A stretch of 64,000 nt of DNA from Achatina immaculata (GCA_009760885.1 CM019715.1:20946503-21010502); one strand, 5' to 3'. Numbered from the stretch's first letter, positions 23,579 through 35,560 are shown. Notes: a model not told the origin generated them from the letters alone. Program-made: numbers and translations.

Positions 23579-24560
23579 CCTTCCCGTACCGTTAAACGTC
23601 ACATAGGGCTCGCAAGTTTTCCTGTTTCCAACGAGCTTTTACACCTCATCAAGGGATTTTATGCCCACTAAACTAGCCTCTCTTAACAATGTCCTCTTCA
23701 GAGTTTCACATGGTGGACACGGCCTACCGTGTTCCATTTTATAGCTTGTTTTGGGATTCTCTGACTGTTTCTTCTCATCACACGACCTACCTATGTCCAT
23801 CTTTTTCTGATCACACATGAAACAGGTTGTTCGCTCATCTGTCTTATCTATGGGTTGTTCTCGAATTCGTTCCACTTTATACCGAGTATTTTCCTTAGAC
23901 GTTTGTTTTTGAAAGAGTCTAATTTGTTGTTTATTTCTTTAGTTGTTTTCCAGCTTTCACATGCATAAATGAGGGTGGATTATATTTGAATTGAATAATC
24001 TTAGCCTGGTTTTGCGCTTATAACTTTTGAATGCCATGTTCTCAAGATTCTTGAAGGTCAATGTTGGTTTGGCAATTCGAATTCCATCTTCCTTTCTGGT
24101 GTCACCATCCTGGTCTATTAAGCAAATTGGTTTACTTCTTCAACAGCTGTTCCTTCTATGAATATTTTTCCATCTTGATTAATGGAAAGTTTCATTATTT
24201 TTGTTATTTCCTTGTTAATTTCAAGTTATATTTTACTAGCCATTGAAGACAGGGTATCTGATTTTTATTGCACGGAATTCACATTATTACTGATAAGAGT
24301 TATGTCATCTCCAAAATCAAGATCTTCTAGTTGGGTTCCGTGTGTCCATCAGCGCCCGTTTTAATTGTGCAATATTTTTTTCATTATGAAGTCTATGGCA
24401 ATTCCAAAAGGCGAGGGAGATAGTAAAAATCCTTGTTTCACACCTGTTTCAATCTGAAACTATTCGCCCATTCCTTCTTCTGAACAAACATCTGTTGTAG
24501 AGATCCTTAATGATGTTGACAGTCTTAGATGGTATTCAATATAGTCTTAATAGTTTGATT
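23549..24560 (-). mobile_element. LINE family B fragment with RT region
   Basis: From left to right on the minus strand this carries the C-terminus (about 23577-23720), the thumb and the region before the catalytic box (about 24150-24560), in the same order as the better copy at 26.2-27.3 kb. Small deletions and stops disrupt the frame throughout. An (AT)n tract at 23549-23577 abuts the 3' end and may be its expanded tail. Confidence 0.75.
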
Positions 24561-24964
24561 GCTAACTTTTGTTTATGAGAGATTTGATTTGTTAAATGGA
24601 CTAATCATAAACCACAACGAATTCCTGTTTTTATATTATTTTAACACTTTCTCCACTATGAGCTATGTAGAGCACTGTGTTGAAACTTACATACAAATAC
24701 TTTTGTGTCTATACAGTTTTATTTGATTTGTTTAAGTGTATGTACTGTATAAGTAGGCATCTACTGTATAAAGGCATCGTCAAATTTCTTTAGCAAAAAT
24801 ATGTTGAATGTGTTTATTATGTAGTTACTTGTGTAATCTGGGGATTTTTGGTCTGGTGGTATGAAAAATTTATACTTTTTTTTCTTTAACTGTCTTAATG
24901 TTAAGAAACAATCATTAGTTATTGTGGGGGCAAATAAAACTGGTCTAAAATTATTCAATAAATA

Positions 24965-25345
24965 ATCAGAAAAGAATCCAACAACGAACCTGATCCATTA
25001 CACCAACTACAAAGACATCAGAAAACCATCCTCTTTCGCTTATGGAAAGGTCACTACAGACTACTGAGCCACCTATATCGACTCAAAATATCTCACGCAG
25101 ACGAGTGTCCATTCGGGAACATAGTCCAGACTCCGGAACGTATCCTTCAAAAAGAGCCCAAAATATGCGGACCTGAGACGTGAGTCATGGCCTGAGGGCA
25201 TGAGCATGGGGCAAACGCTTTGGGGCTCCTATCAGGAACCTGGAGAGGACTGCGGGTTGTGCCCTGTAGACAGGGATCAGGATCTGACGTGACCAACAAC
25301 CTCGAACACAAAGAAGAAGAAGAAGAAGAAGAAGAAGAAGGAGGA
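24965..25345 (+). mobile_element. LINE 3' end with GAA tail (family G)
   Basis: A degraded frame reads TILFRLWKGHYRLLSHLYRL then KISHADECPFGN and ERILQ, the C-terminal zinc-knuckle segment of a LINE. It is followed by about 120 bp of GC-rich 3' sequence and a (GAA)n tract at 25310-25345 that looks like the element's tail. Confidence 0.65.
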
Positions 25346-25379
25346 GGAGGAGGAGAAGACATTTTAAAAAGGAACTGAG

Positions 25380-26200
25380 ATATATCAGATCGTCATTACT
25401 ACATGCTAATCCGATTTGAGGACTTCTAATGAACATATCTTTTAGCGTAATCACGCGCACAAGTCACAATATTCTCGCCAGTTATACAAGAAAAACAAGG
25501 TCCAGTCAAGCAAGTCTCATGTGAGATGTAAGAAATCTCGCCTCGCTTCTTTCCAACAATTATTGCCACGATTTATCTTTGCTCTTCAGCACCAAGGGTC
25601 ACGTTGTACGTGGCTGTGCGGTGACTTTAAAGGATTGTCCTGGTACTGGAGGCCTCTGGTGACATTTGCACAGAGGACTTCCCCACCAAAATTCAATCTC
25701 AACGGCTTCTCTCTGAGACAGTGACAATATGGACAGTGATTACTGAAAATAGAATCATACAGGGGAGTTTGATGTCGCCAGACGTCTTAAGAATAAAAGG
25801 AACAAGAATAAAAATGTGATGTAATGAAACAACCGTTATTTCAGTAAACTTATCAACAGAAAACAGGCAACAGAAAAGATGAAACAGCAAACAACTGTAG
25901 AAAAGGGAAAGTACCTTTTATGATGTCTTCTTAGTAGATATCCAATATGAAACGTTTGCTTCATTTATTTTTTTTTCTTTCATTTTCATTTCTTAAAATA
26001 ATACACTTCCTAGAGTCACTCGACTGATGTCTTCATTACATTCATTTAATTGAATCTCATCAAGAAAATGGCGAAGCTGGGCAATGGCGTATTGTCCGTT
26101 AAGTTGTACAGACTTAAGCCCGTGGGGCCCGGAATTCTACGGGGCCCCGAGTGAAGGAAAAAAGCTGCAAATATGGATTATTGTTTCACGTGTCAATCAT
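25380..26200. other. non-coding stretch
   Basis: No exon or element recognised. A short G/C-rich patch near 26115-26150 stands out from the AT-rich surroundings, but I cannot interpret it. Confidence 0.3.
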
Positions 26201-26210
26201 TTATACATGT

Positions 26211-27270
26211 TATTCCACTTGATAGCTTGTTTGGGGATCCTCTGATTCATCACATGACCGACATATGTCCATCATCTTTTTTGATCACCCATGAGACAGG
26301 TTGTTGTTTGCTCATCTGTCTTATCTCTGCATTGTTCTTTAATTCGTTCCACTTTATACCGACTATTTTCCTTAGGCATTTGTTTTCAAAAGAGTCTAAT
26401 TTCCTGTCTATTTCTTTAGCTGCTTTATAGCTACAAACATGTATAAATGAGGGTGGATATTACATCTGGATTGAAGAATCTTAACTTGGTTTTTGTGCTT
26501 ATAACTTTTGAATGTCATATGATCTCGAGAATCTTTAAGGTCAATGCTGCCTTTGCAATCCTAATTCTAACTTCCTTTCTTGTGTCACCATCCTGGTCTA
26601 TGTAGCTGCCGAAATATGCAGAATGATTTATTTCTTCAAGAGCTGTTCCTTCTACGTATATTTGTCCTTCGTCGTTAATGAGAACCTTCATTATTTTTGT
26701 TTTATCTTTGTTAATTTCAAGTCCTATTTTACTACCCATTGAAGACAGGGTATCAGTTTTTTCTTGCATTGATTTCACATTGTCACTGATAAGAGTTGTG
26801 TCATCTGCAAAATCAAGATATTCCAGTTTGGTCTCACGTACCCAGTCAATGCTCATTTTACCTGTGCAGCATTTTTTCATTATGTAGTCTATGGCAATTC
26901 CAAAAAGCAAGGGAGATAATATAATCCTTGTTTCACTCCTGTTTCAATCTGGAAACATTCACTCATTCCTTCTTCTGTGTTAACTGCACAAACATATCCG
27001 TTGAGGAAGTCTCTAATGAATGCTGATAATCTTAGATGGTATTCCATAAATTCTTAAAACTCTCCACAATGAATCTGTGTATGCTATCACATGCATTTTT
27101 AAAGTCGATAAAGTTCAGGATTAATGGTTTTTGCTTTTCATTATGTTCTTCAAGTATTATTCTCAGAGTAAAGATCTGGTGGAGACAGCTTCTCCCTTCT
27201 CGAAATCCTGTTTGTTCTTCTTTCATTGCAGCATTATTGTGTGTAATACACTGCCATGTATTTGTAGCGG
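26211..27270 (-). mobile_element. LINE family B, longest RT copy
   Basis: On the minus strand the pieces run in RT order. First comes EEQTGFREGRSCLHQIFTLR with FIDFKNACDSIHR (27032-27277; the D of the FIDF motif is a catalytic aspartate). Then MLFGIAIDYIM and LDFADDTTLIS (26515-26910; catalytic ADD box), then the thumb and part of the C-terminus to 26211. A frameshift separates the two open parts, and the last C-terminal block is missing. Clade not assigned; the C-terminal pattern differs from the RTE copies. Confidence 0.85.
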
Positions 27271-27436
27271 AGACCACGGTCAGAGGGGAATCAGCCGGGA
27301 ACTCTTACTATGTTTATTCTAGTAGACTTGGGCATGGTTAATCCGTCACACAAGACACATTTTTAATATTCATCAATTTCTCATAAAATTCGCTTTTGCC
27401 CATAGGTTTGTCTTTCGATAACTGCGAATAAGATTG

Positions 27437-27437
27437 C

Positions 27438-27482
<45 letters not shown>

Positions 27483-27800
27483 TATATATATATATATTAT
27501 ATATATTATATATATATATACTGTATATGGTACTATATATATACTGTATATGGTACTATATATATACACTATATATATTGTATATGGTACTATATATATA
27601 TATACTATATATACTGTATATGGTACTATATATATACTATATATACTGTATATGGCACTAGATATATATATATACACACTATGTATATTGTATATGGTAC
27701 TATATATATACTATATATACTGTATATGGTACTATATATATACTATATATATTGTATATGGTACTATATATATATACTATATATACTGTATATGGTACTC
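27437..27800. repeat. AT microsatellite with interspersed ~23-30 bp unit
   Basis: Pure (AT)n gives way to repeats of ACTGTATATGGTACTATATA. The counterpart in copy 2 is 29377-29662. It is highly self-complementary and gives long meaningless open frames on both strands. Confidence 0.9.
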
Positions 27801-28045
27801 CCAGTACCCTGACTAACTAATCAAGGATCGCCATAGCCCCCATGGTGGGGGTTGGAGTCTGCTAATGCACTGTTGCACATCTATTTTTTATAAATAGGAA
27901 ACTACGAGGCTTTGGTACAGTAAAGTAAGAGAACACAGTTTTGTATGATTAGACCTAGAAAAAATCATAGACAAAGCACTTTAGTGAGACGTGAGAGAAA
28001 GAAAAATCACAAGAGAATTACCTGGGATTCGAACATGGACTCCGG

Positions 28046-28318
28046 TAGGAACAAGGTAGCGACTGACACAAACAGGACAGTAGGTAGGAACAAAGTAGCG
28101 ACTGACACAGACAGGACAGTAGGTAGGAACAAGGTAGCGACTGACACAGACAGGACAGTAGGCAGGAACAAAATAGCGACTGACACAGACAGGACAGTAG
28201 GTAGGAACAAAGTAGCGACTGACACAGACAGGACAGTAGGTAGGAACAAAGTAGCGACTGACACAGACAGGACAGTAGGCAGGAACAAAGTAGCGACTGA
28301 CATAGACAGGACAGTCAG
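28046..28318. repeat. 39-bp minisatellite, 7 copies
   Basis: The unit contains GGAACAAAGTAGCGACTGAC then ACAGACAGGACAGTAGGTA. Since 39 is a multiple of three it reads NKVATDTDRTVGR on the + strand and is also open on the other strand. The frame starts inside unrelated sequence, and I do not consider it a gene. The same array is repeated at 29909-30181. Confidence 0.95.
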
Positions 28319-29063
28319 TCTTAATGACGGCTTCTGCTATAGGTTTTCTTTAGTTCCTTCTCTTGTTATAAAGAAATAGGCCAGCATTTGACTTCCATGC
28401 TTTCCTACTTTCTTCTACTTACGAAACTTACTGTCTGTACAAGATGTCCTATCATACGGTTATTATTATTACTTGTTTCAAAACTCTTATTTCATGGAAC
28501 AAATGATTAGTTTGTTACTATCGTGCGCTGTTAGCCTTTGTTACAGTACCATCTAACAAGACAATTAATTGTTGTCCCTAGTGGAAGGATTGAAAGAAAA
28601 CAATGAATAATTTACTTCTTTGTGACAAGGGAGTTAACCCATTCAATTAAACAGAATTACGTCTCTTTTGCTCAGATATATATATTTTTTAAATTCCCTG
28701 TAATTTTGTCAGAGAGGTAGACACGCCAGATGTTTGGTGAAAATGGACCGAGTACACATTGTAATAAAAACTAGAAGTTTAAAATGAATTAGTCAGCACG
28801 AACTCTATTAAAATGAGAATGTATGTTTTGCTGTTGATGGAGCTACAGATAGAAGCAAGCTAATATGTGATTTTTCTGGTCCGAATACAGATGGCTCTCG
28901 ACGTACGTACAAACGTACTTACATAAGAAATTTCCGACAAGTAAAAAACATGTTTATAGGCGCCGAAGCAGACAGTAGGTAGATAGTTAAAGTCATTAGG
29001 TAGACCTGTCTATCTGTCTGTCCGTGTTACAAACATTTCAAAATGCACGCGGAACTGACCGTC

Positions 29064-29075
29064 TGCGCATGCGCA
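29064..29075. promoter_or_regulatory. perfect NRF-1-type palindrome, copy 1
   Basis: TGCGCATGCGCA is the canonical NRF-1 site, which in animals is concentrated near start sites of housekeeping genes. About 56 bp downstream is TTTG then GTGAGT (29132), a good splice donor, and 50 bp after that TTTCTACAG, a good acceptor. Start site and linked gene are unknown. Confidence 0.45.
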
Positions 29076-29371
29076 AGTCAGTGCAGATCGGATGCAAGTT
29101 TATCATGTCGCGCTAACTTCTCTGTGATTTGGTGAGTGATTTTTATTTATTTATTTTTTTTATTTTTGCGTATTTCTACAGTTGGCAGAACATGATAATC
29201 GTAAACGTGCACTTGAAATTGGGGGTTGAGGAGCGTTGTGGGGGTTGGGGAGGGGGGGAGTGGAGGCAGCTTAGAAGCGTGCCCCAATCAATTTGGGAAG
29301 CAAAATGGAGAAGGATGTGGAGTATGAAAGTGGGCAAAGTTTACCCTTTCGATAACTGCGAATAAGATTGC

Positions 29372-29411
<40 letters not shown>

Positions 29412-29908
29412 TGTATATGGTACTATATATATATACTATATATATTGTATATGGTACTATATATATACTATATATACTGTATATGGTACTATATATATAC
29501 TATATATACTGTATATGGCACTAGATATATATATATATACACTATATATATTGTATATGGTACTATATATATACTATATATACTGTATATGGTACTATAT
29601 ATATACTATATATATTGTATATGGTACTATATATATATACTATATATACTGTATATGGTACTCCCAGTACCCTGACTAACTAATCAAGGATCGCCATAGC
29701 CCCCATGGTGGGGGTTGGAGTCTGCTAATGCACTGTTGCACATCTATTTTTTATAAATAGGAAACTACGAGGCTTTGGTACAGTAAAGTAAGAGAACACA
29801 GTTTTGTATGATTAGACCTAGAAAAAATCATAGACAAAGCACTTTAGTGAGACGTGAGAGAAAGAAAAATCACAAGAGAATTACCTGGGATTCGAACATG
29901 GACTCCGG

Positions 29909-30181
29909 TAGGAACAAGGTAGCGACTGACACAAACAGGACAGTAGGTAGGAACAAAGTAGCGACTGACACAGACAGGACAGTAGGTAGGAACAAGGTAG
30001 CGACTGACACAGACAGGACAGTAGGCAGGAACAAAATAGCGACTGACACAGACAGGACAGTAGGTAGGAACAAAGTAGCGACTGACACAGACAGGACAGT
30101 AGGTAGGAACAAAGTAGCGACTGACACAGACAGGACAGTAGGCAGGAACAAAGTAGCGACTGACATAGACAGGACAGTCAG
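29909..30181. repeat. 39-bp minisatellite, second copy of the array
   Basis: It has the same 7 units in the same order as 28046-28318, including the variant units with NKIATD and ATDID. This shows that the array was copied as part of the 1.9-kb duplication rather than expanded independently. Confidence 0.95.
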
Positions 30182-30931
30182 TCTTAATGACGGCTTCTGC
30201 TATAGGTTTTCTTTAGTTCCTTCTCTTGTTATAAAGAAATAGGCCAGCATTTGACTTCCATGCTTTCCTACTTTCTTCTACTTACGAAACTTACTGTCTG
30301 TACAAGATGTCCTATCATACGGTTATTATTATTACTTGTTTCAAAACTCTTATTTCATGGAACAAATGATTAGTTTGTTACTATCGTGCGCTGTTAGCCT
30401 TTGTTACAGTACCATCTAACAAGACAATTAATTGTTGTCCCTAGTGGAAGGATTGAAAGAAAACAATGAATAATTTACTTCTTTGTGACAAGGGAGTTAA
30501 CCCATTCAATTAAACAGAATTACGTCTCTTTTGCTCAGATATATATATTTTTTAAATTCCCTGTAATTTTGTCACAGAGGTAGACACGCCAGATGTTTGG
30601 TGAAAATGGACCGAGTACACATTTTAATAAAAACTAGAAGTTTAAAATGAATTAGCCAGCACGAACTCTATTAAAATGAGAATGTATGTTTTGCTGTTGA
30701 TGGAGCTACAGATAGAAGCAAGCTAATATGTGATTTTTCTGGTCCGAATACAGATGGCTCTCGACGTACATAAAGACGTACTTACATAAGAAATTTCCGA
30801 CAAGTAAAAAAAAAAAAATGTTTATAACCGCCAAAGCAGACAGTAGGTAGATAGTTAAAGTCAGTAGGTAGACCTATCTATCTGTCTGTCCGTGTTACAA
30901 ACATTTCAAAATGCACGCGGAACTGACCGTC

Positions 30932-30943
30932 TGCGCATGCGCA
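30932..30943. promoter_or_regulatory. perfect NRF-1-type palindrome, copy 2
   Basis: This is the same 12-bp palindrome in the second unit of the 1.9-kb duplication, with the same downstream donor-like and acceptor-like sequences. Its preservation in both copies is expected from their recent origin and is not independent evidence of function. Confidence 0.45.
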
Positions 30944-31238
30944 AGTCAGTGCAGATCGGATGCAAGTTTATCATGTCGCGCTAACTTCTCTGTGATTTGG
31001 TGAGTGATTTTTATTTATTTATTTTTTTTATTTTTGCGTATTTCTACAGTTGGTAGAACATGATAATCGTAAACGTGCACTTGAAATTGGGGGTTGAGGA
31101 GCGTTGTGGGGGTTGGGGAGGGGGGGAGTGGAGGCAGCTTAGAAGCGTGCCCCAATCAATTTGGGAAGCAAAATAGAGAAGGATGTGGAGTATGAAAGTG
31201 GGCAAAGTTTACCCTCTGTCACACGTGATCGAGGTTTG

Positions 31239-31632
31239 GTGGTATCAGCTGTGAACCTAGCGTGATATCAGCTGTGAACCTAGCGTGATATCAGCTGTGA
31301 ACCTAGCGTGATATCAGCTGTGAACCTAGCGTGATATCAGCTGTGAACCTAGCGTGATATCAGCTGTGAACCTAGCGTGATATCAGCTGTGAACCTAGCG
31401 TGATATCAGCTGTGAACTTAGCGTGATATCAGCTGTGAACCTAGCGTGATATCAGCTGTGAACCTAGCATGATATCAGATGTGAACCTAGCGTGATATCA
31501 GCTGTGAACCTAGCGTGATATCAGCTGTGAACCTAGCGTGATATCAGCTGTGAACCTAGCGTGATATCAGCTGTGAACCTAGCGTGATATCAGCTGTGAA
31601 CCTAGCGTGATATCAGCTGTGAACCTAGCGTG
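31239..31632. repeat. 23-bp minisatellite, 17 copies
   Basis: The unit contains GTGATATCAGCTGTGAACCT followed by AGC, is nearly invariant, and contains the palindrome GATATC. Variant units lie at about 31419 (CTTAGC) and 31468 (AGCATGATATCAG). Confidence 0.95.
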
Positions 31633-31825
31633 AAGAAATGTAGCCACGTAAAATAAGCTGCGGAATTAACGACAGGCAGAAAGTTAACAATCGTAACAAA
31701 GGAAAGGGAACGTTTAGTCGGGTGAAAACAGTAAAGCAGCGTCAACTCCGTGGATGGAAGACCACACAGAGAAAAGTTGACCGCTAGGCTTAATGACGAT
31801 AGAAGCAAAGACAAGACCAGATATA

Positions 31826-32720
31826 GATAAGTGTTCCACTAAGTTTATAATGATGATACAAGCAAATACAAGACCAGATATAGATAAGTGTTCCACTAAG
31901 TTTATAATGATGATACAAGCAAATACAAGACCAGATATAGATAAGTGTTCCACTAAGTTATAATGATGATACAAGCAAATACAAGACCAGATATAGATAA
32001 GTGTTCCACTAAGTTTATAATGATGATACAAGCAAATACAAGACCAGATATAGATAAGTGTTCCACTAAGTTTATAATGATGATACAAGCAAATACAAAA
32101 CCAGATATAGATAAGTGTTCCACTAAGTTTATAATGATGATACAAGCAAATACAAGACCAGATATAGATAAGTGTTCCACTAAGTTTATAATGATGATAC
32201 AAGCAAATACAAGACCAGATATAGATAAGTGTTCCACTAAGTTTATAATGATGATACAAGCAAATACAAAACCAGATATAGATAAGTGTTCCACTAAGTT
32301 TATAATGATGATACAAGCAAATACAAGACCAGATATAGATAAGTGTTCCACTAAGTTTATAATGATGATACAAGCAAATACAAGACCAGATATAGATAGG
32401 TATTCCACTAAGTTTATAATGATGATACAAGCAAATACAAGACCAGATATAGATAAGTGTTCCACTAAGTTTATAATGATGATACAAGCAAATACAAGAC
32501 CAGATATAGATAAGTGTTCCACTAAGTTTATAATGATGATACAAGCAAATACAAGACCAGATATAGATAAGTATTCCACTAAGTTTATAATGATGATACA
32601 AGCAAATACAAGACCAGATATAGATAAGTATTCCACTAAGTTTATAATGATGATACAAGCAAATACAAGACCAGATATAGATAAGTATTCCACTAAGTTT
32701 ATAATGATGATACAAGCAAA
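31826..32720. repeat. 57-bp minisatellite, about 16 copies
   Basis: The unit contains AGTTTATAATGATGATACAA then GCAAATACAAGACCAGATAT. It is open in several frames on both strands (up to 333 codons) because 57 is divisible by three. A one-base deletion near 31957 shifts the frame with no sign of selection. Not annotated as coding. Confidence 0.95.
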
Positions 32721-32778
32721 GTGTTTGTCGTACTCAGTGTTGGTGTTGAATTAACATTTATTGACCTGGCTCAAATCA

Positions 32779-33000
32779 CAACACCACACACAAGACAACA
32801 CACAACACTACACACAACACTACACACAACACTACACACAACACTACGCATCTTGACGAACTCGATGAATGTAAAGTCCAGGCTGGCTCTCCAAGATAAC
32901 TGACTCTCCAAGACAGCACTGGCTCTCCAAGACAACACTGGCTCTCCAAGACAACACCGACTCTCCAAGACAACACTGGCTCTCCAGGACAGCACTGGCT
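32779..33000. repeat. two short arrays: 10-bp ACACAACACT and ~19-bp units
   Basis: From 32779 to 32850 the decamer ACACAACACT recurs about seven times. From 32880 to 33000 units with CTCTCCAAGACAACACTGG recur about six times. They are unrelated in sequence and only adjacent. Confidence 0.85.
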
Positions 33001-33014
33001 CAGATCCCAAGCGG

Positions 33015-33355
33015 ATGTCACAGATCCACCGACATTCATTTCTATACCAGGCCATGCAGGTGTCAGGGGAGATGAAAGAGCAGATCAGTTGGCCAACTCA
33101 TGGAGGAATGGCATAAGAGAATGCTATAAGAGAAGCTGGCTACACAAAGGACTTTCACCGACATCTGTGAACCAGCGTCGTTGTCAAGAATGAAGGAACT
33201 GGGCTGGAAAAAACATAACGAGCCTTCAACCGAAAGCTCAACCAAGAAAAGAAGGGGGGTAACTTTAGTTAGTTCTTGTACGGCTGAAGGAGATACTGAA
33301 TCAGGGCACCTATGGATCTTTCCAGAGTGCATGGATGATCTTCCTTCCTAACTGT
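33015..33355 (+). mobile_element. LINE RNase H/C-terminal fragment (family E type)
   Basis: One frame reads FISIPGHAGVRGDERADQLA, the conserved end of an RNase H domain (GH-G-GNE-AD). About 240 bp further it reads GHLWIFPECMDDLPS, the C-terminal HLW-PEC-DD-P block also seen at 44.9 kb. Stops and a frame change lie between. Confidence 0.75.
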
Positions 33356-33714
33356 GAATTGAGTGAAGCATGACGGTTGCACACAATAACCACTTTCAAT
33401 AACCTGATAAAAGCGCTTATTACCACTATGCTACTTCAGAGTTCGTCGGCATCTTCGTTTGCCAACTCCATTATTTCCTCTTCTTGAAATGATAGGCATC
33501 AAAGAAGGGGCAGTAAACATGTTGTGAATAATGACTGAGTTTGTAAAGGGCTGGATGTTATCTCCCCCTGATTGTCCGCAAGGCGTGGACTTGATAATGG
33601 AAACGCCAGCGGAAGAGATGGGACACGGATTTAAGGTGGAAGTCTTGTATCAAGCTGAGGATCTGAACTTTACAGATGATTTATCTGGGTCTCCAGTTTT
33701 GTCAGATACACGGA

Positions 33715-33932
<218 letters not shown>

Positions 33933-33940
33933 AACATATA

Positions 33941-34196
33941 AAGGTAAAGGTAATCCTGTCATGCCTTAGAGGCACATAGGGACATGGTGTTAGTGCCCAT
34001 ATTTTCCTTGACCTGTCAGCACACTAGAGGGTGATATGGTCAGTATCACGCCTGGCTGCCTCTCCTTCCCCAACTCCAGAAGAAGTTGGGTACCCATTTC
34101 TACAGCTGGGTGATGGGGTGCCTCCGGCTGGATTCGAACCCCTGACCTTCGTCATGAGAGACCAGTGCACTAACCACTTCGCCACTCAGACACCCC
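33941..34196 (-). mobile_element. tRNA-derived SINE, full length, with target-site duplication
   Basis: Read on the minus strand, the 5' part is tRNA-like. An A-box (TGGCGAAGTGG) lies at 34174-34184 and a perfect B-box (GGTTCGAATCC) at 34130-34140. A tRNA-unrelated body follows, then a 3' tail of short ACCTTT repeats at 33941-33955. The element is flanked by a perfect 10-bp duplication, TAAACATATA, at 33931-33940 and 34197-34206, so both ends are exact (256 bp). A shorter copy sits at 44531-44641. Confidence 0.93.
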
Positions 34197-34424
34197 TAAA
34201 CATATAACGCCTCATATTCATGGAACTGACATGTGGCGTCCAAATTTGTTTTCATACGCTGAAAGATGTGTGTGTGTGTCCTGTAATCCAGTATGCCTCA
34301 CCAAGAAGACATTTTTAAAAACAATTTTCGTCCTCGCTCGTATTGTCGAGTCCACGTTTTAACAACTGAATCGCATAAAGTAGAGGGTCACGAACACAAA
34401 ATCATCAGAACGAAAGGAAACATC

Positions 34425-34945
34425 TCCATCTACTGCTGTCCAGGCTGTCCTAAGTGAGGAAGTAACACTGAGAGGAAAGGACTGGCATAGAATCACGTGA
34501 CTCCAGGCTGTTCTAAGTGAGGAAGTAACACTGAGAGGAAAGGATTGGCATAGAATCACGTGACTCCAGCTGTTCTAAGTGAGGAAGTAACACTGAGAGT
34601 AAAGGACTGACATAGAATCACGTGACTCCAGGCTGTTCTAAGTGAGGAAGTAACACTGAGAGTAAAGGACTGACATAGAATCACGTGACTTCAGGCTGTT
34701 CTAAGTGAGGAAGTAACACTGAGAGTAAAGGACTGACATAGAATCACGTGACTCCAGGCTGTTCTAAGTGAGGAAGTAACACTGTGAGTAAATTACTGAC
34801 ATAGAATCACGTGACTCCAGGCTGTTCTAAGTGAGGAAGTAACACTGAGAGTAAAGGACTGACATAGAATCACGTGACTCCAGGCTGTTCTAAGTGAGGA
34901 AGTAACACTGTGAGTAAATTACTGACATAGAATCACGGGACTCCG
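34425..34945. repeat. 63-bp minisatellite, about 8 copies
   Basis: The unit contains CAGGCTGTTCTAAGTGAGGA then AGTAACACTGAGAG and ATAGAATCACGTGACTC. Units vary at AAAGGACTG versus AAATTACTG; the variant pair recurs, hinting at duplication of two units together. Confidence 0.93.
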
Positions 34946-35004
34946 AGAGATTATGTAATATCTTACTTTTTTGTTTGGTTTATGGTACGGCACGTAAGGT
35001 TTGT

Positions 35005-35062
35005 ATGTATGTACGTATGTATGTGTGTATGTATGTAGGTAGGTAGGTAGGTAGGTATGTGT
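35005..35062. repeat. (GTAT)n/(GTAG)n microsatellite
   Basis: Short tetranucleotide array TATGTATGTACGTATG passing into TAGGTAGGTAGG. Confidence 0.9.
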
Positions 35063-35236
35063 TATATCGCACATAAAAGCGCTTTTTCCTACGAGATTTT
35101 CCATTATTTTCCCAAAGACTTGCGTACTTACTGTTTGTTTGCTTGCGTTGAACAAAGCACATTTACTTCTGCGTTTATCTGTGTTTATGTTAAATTATTC
35201 TTATTGTTGTTCTGTAACAAGGGCATAGAAAATACA

Positions 35237-35560
35237 CGATCCATCATTATCATCATCATCATCGTCGTCGTCGTCATCATCATCGTCGTCGTCATCATCA
35301 TCATCATTAGTCCTCTGTACTCCCAATGGAGCATAAGGCATCAACAAAGTTTCTCCAGCCAGTCCTGTAATGAGAAAGTCGGGATACCTCAAACCACGTC
35401 TTTCTTGCTTTCTCTAGTTCTTCCTTATTGTGCGTCTCCATCTCCCAAATGGCCCTTGAGGTGTCTAATTCAAGGCGGTATAGGGGTGTCTTTTCTTTCA
35501 ATTCGTAGCATGTGGCCTGGTCATTTCCATCTTCGTCTTTTGGCGTTTGTCTGGAGAGTA
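35237..35560 (-). mobile_element. LINE 3' end (family J) with trinucleotide tail
   Basis: The minus strand reads KARKTWFEVSRLSHYRTGWR then NFVDALCSIGSTED, a LINE-like C-terminus. It runs in frame into a GAT/GAC trinucleotide array (35237-35305), which is probably the element's expanded tail. The 5' end is truncated near 35560. Confidence 0.6.

Larger units (their letters stand above)
27412..29345. repeat. tandem segmental duplication, copy 1
   Basis: A 1934-bp unit starting at CTTTCGATAACTGCGAATAA is followed directly by a second copy from 29346. The copies differ in the length of the AT-rich tract (about 71 bp shorter in copy 2) and in roughly a dozen substitutions over the remaining 1.5 kb. 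The unit holds an AT-rich repeat, a 39-bp minisatellite and an NRF-1-type palindrome. Confidence 0.95.
29346..31216. repeat. tandem segmental duplication, copy 2
   Basis: This is the second copy of the unit described for 27412-29345, ending at ACCCT near 31216 where a 23-bp minisatellite region begins. Copy-specific changes include a poly-A expansion near 30807 and an A for G that makes a TAG at 31174-31176. The two copies have therefore been separate long enough to diverge slightly. Confidence 0.95.

Noticed and set aside
28015..28040. A second tRNA/SINE B-box (GGGATTCGAAC on the + strand)
   Set aside because: No A-box at the right distance and no SINE body; the sequence runs straight into the 39-bp array.
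27945..28379. 144-codon frame with NKVATDTDRTVGR repeats as a repeat protein
   Set aside because: It is the 39-bp minisatellite read in a frame divisible by three, open on both strands and copied with the 1.9-kb duplication.
29190..29365. Open frame after the NRF-1 site (MIIVNVHLKLG...) as a coding exon
   Set aside because: The second copy of the duplication has a TAG in the middle (31174-31176), and the composition is that of a G-rich tract.
32325..32715. 333-codon minus-strand frame (YHHYKLSGILIYIWSCICL period) as a membrane protein
   Set aside because: Apparent transmembrane character comes from the AT-rich 57-bp unit; the complementary strand and another frame are equally open.
34130..34190. 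Functional tRNA gene on the minus strand
   Set aside because: A- and B-boxes are good, but the region lies inside a SINE bounded by a target-site duplication and I could not fold a clean acceptor and anticodon arm.
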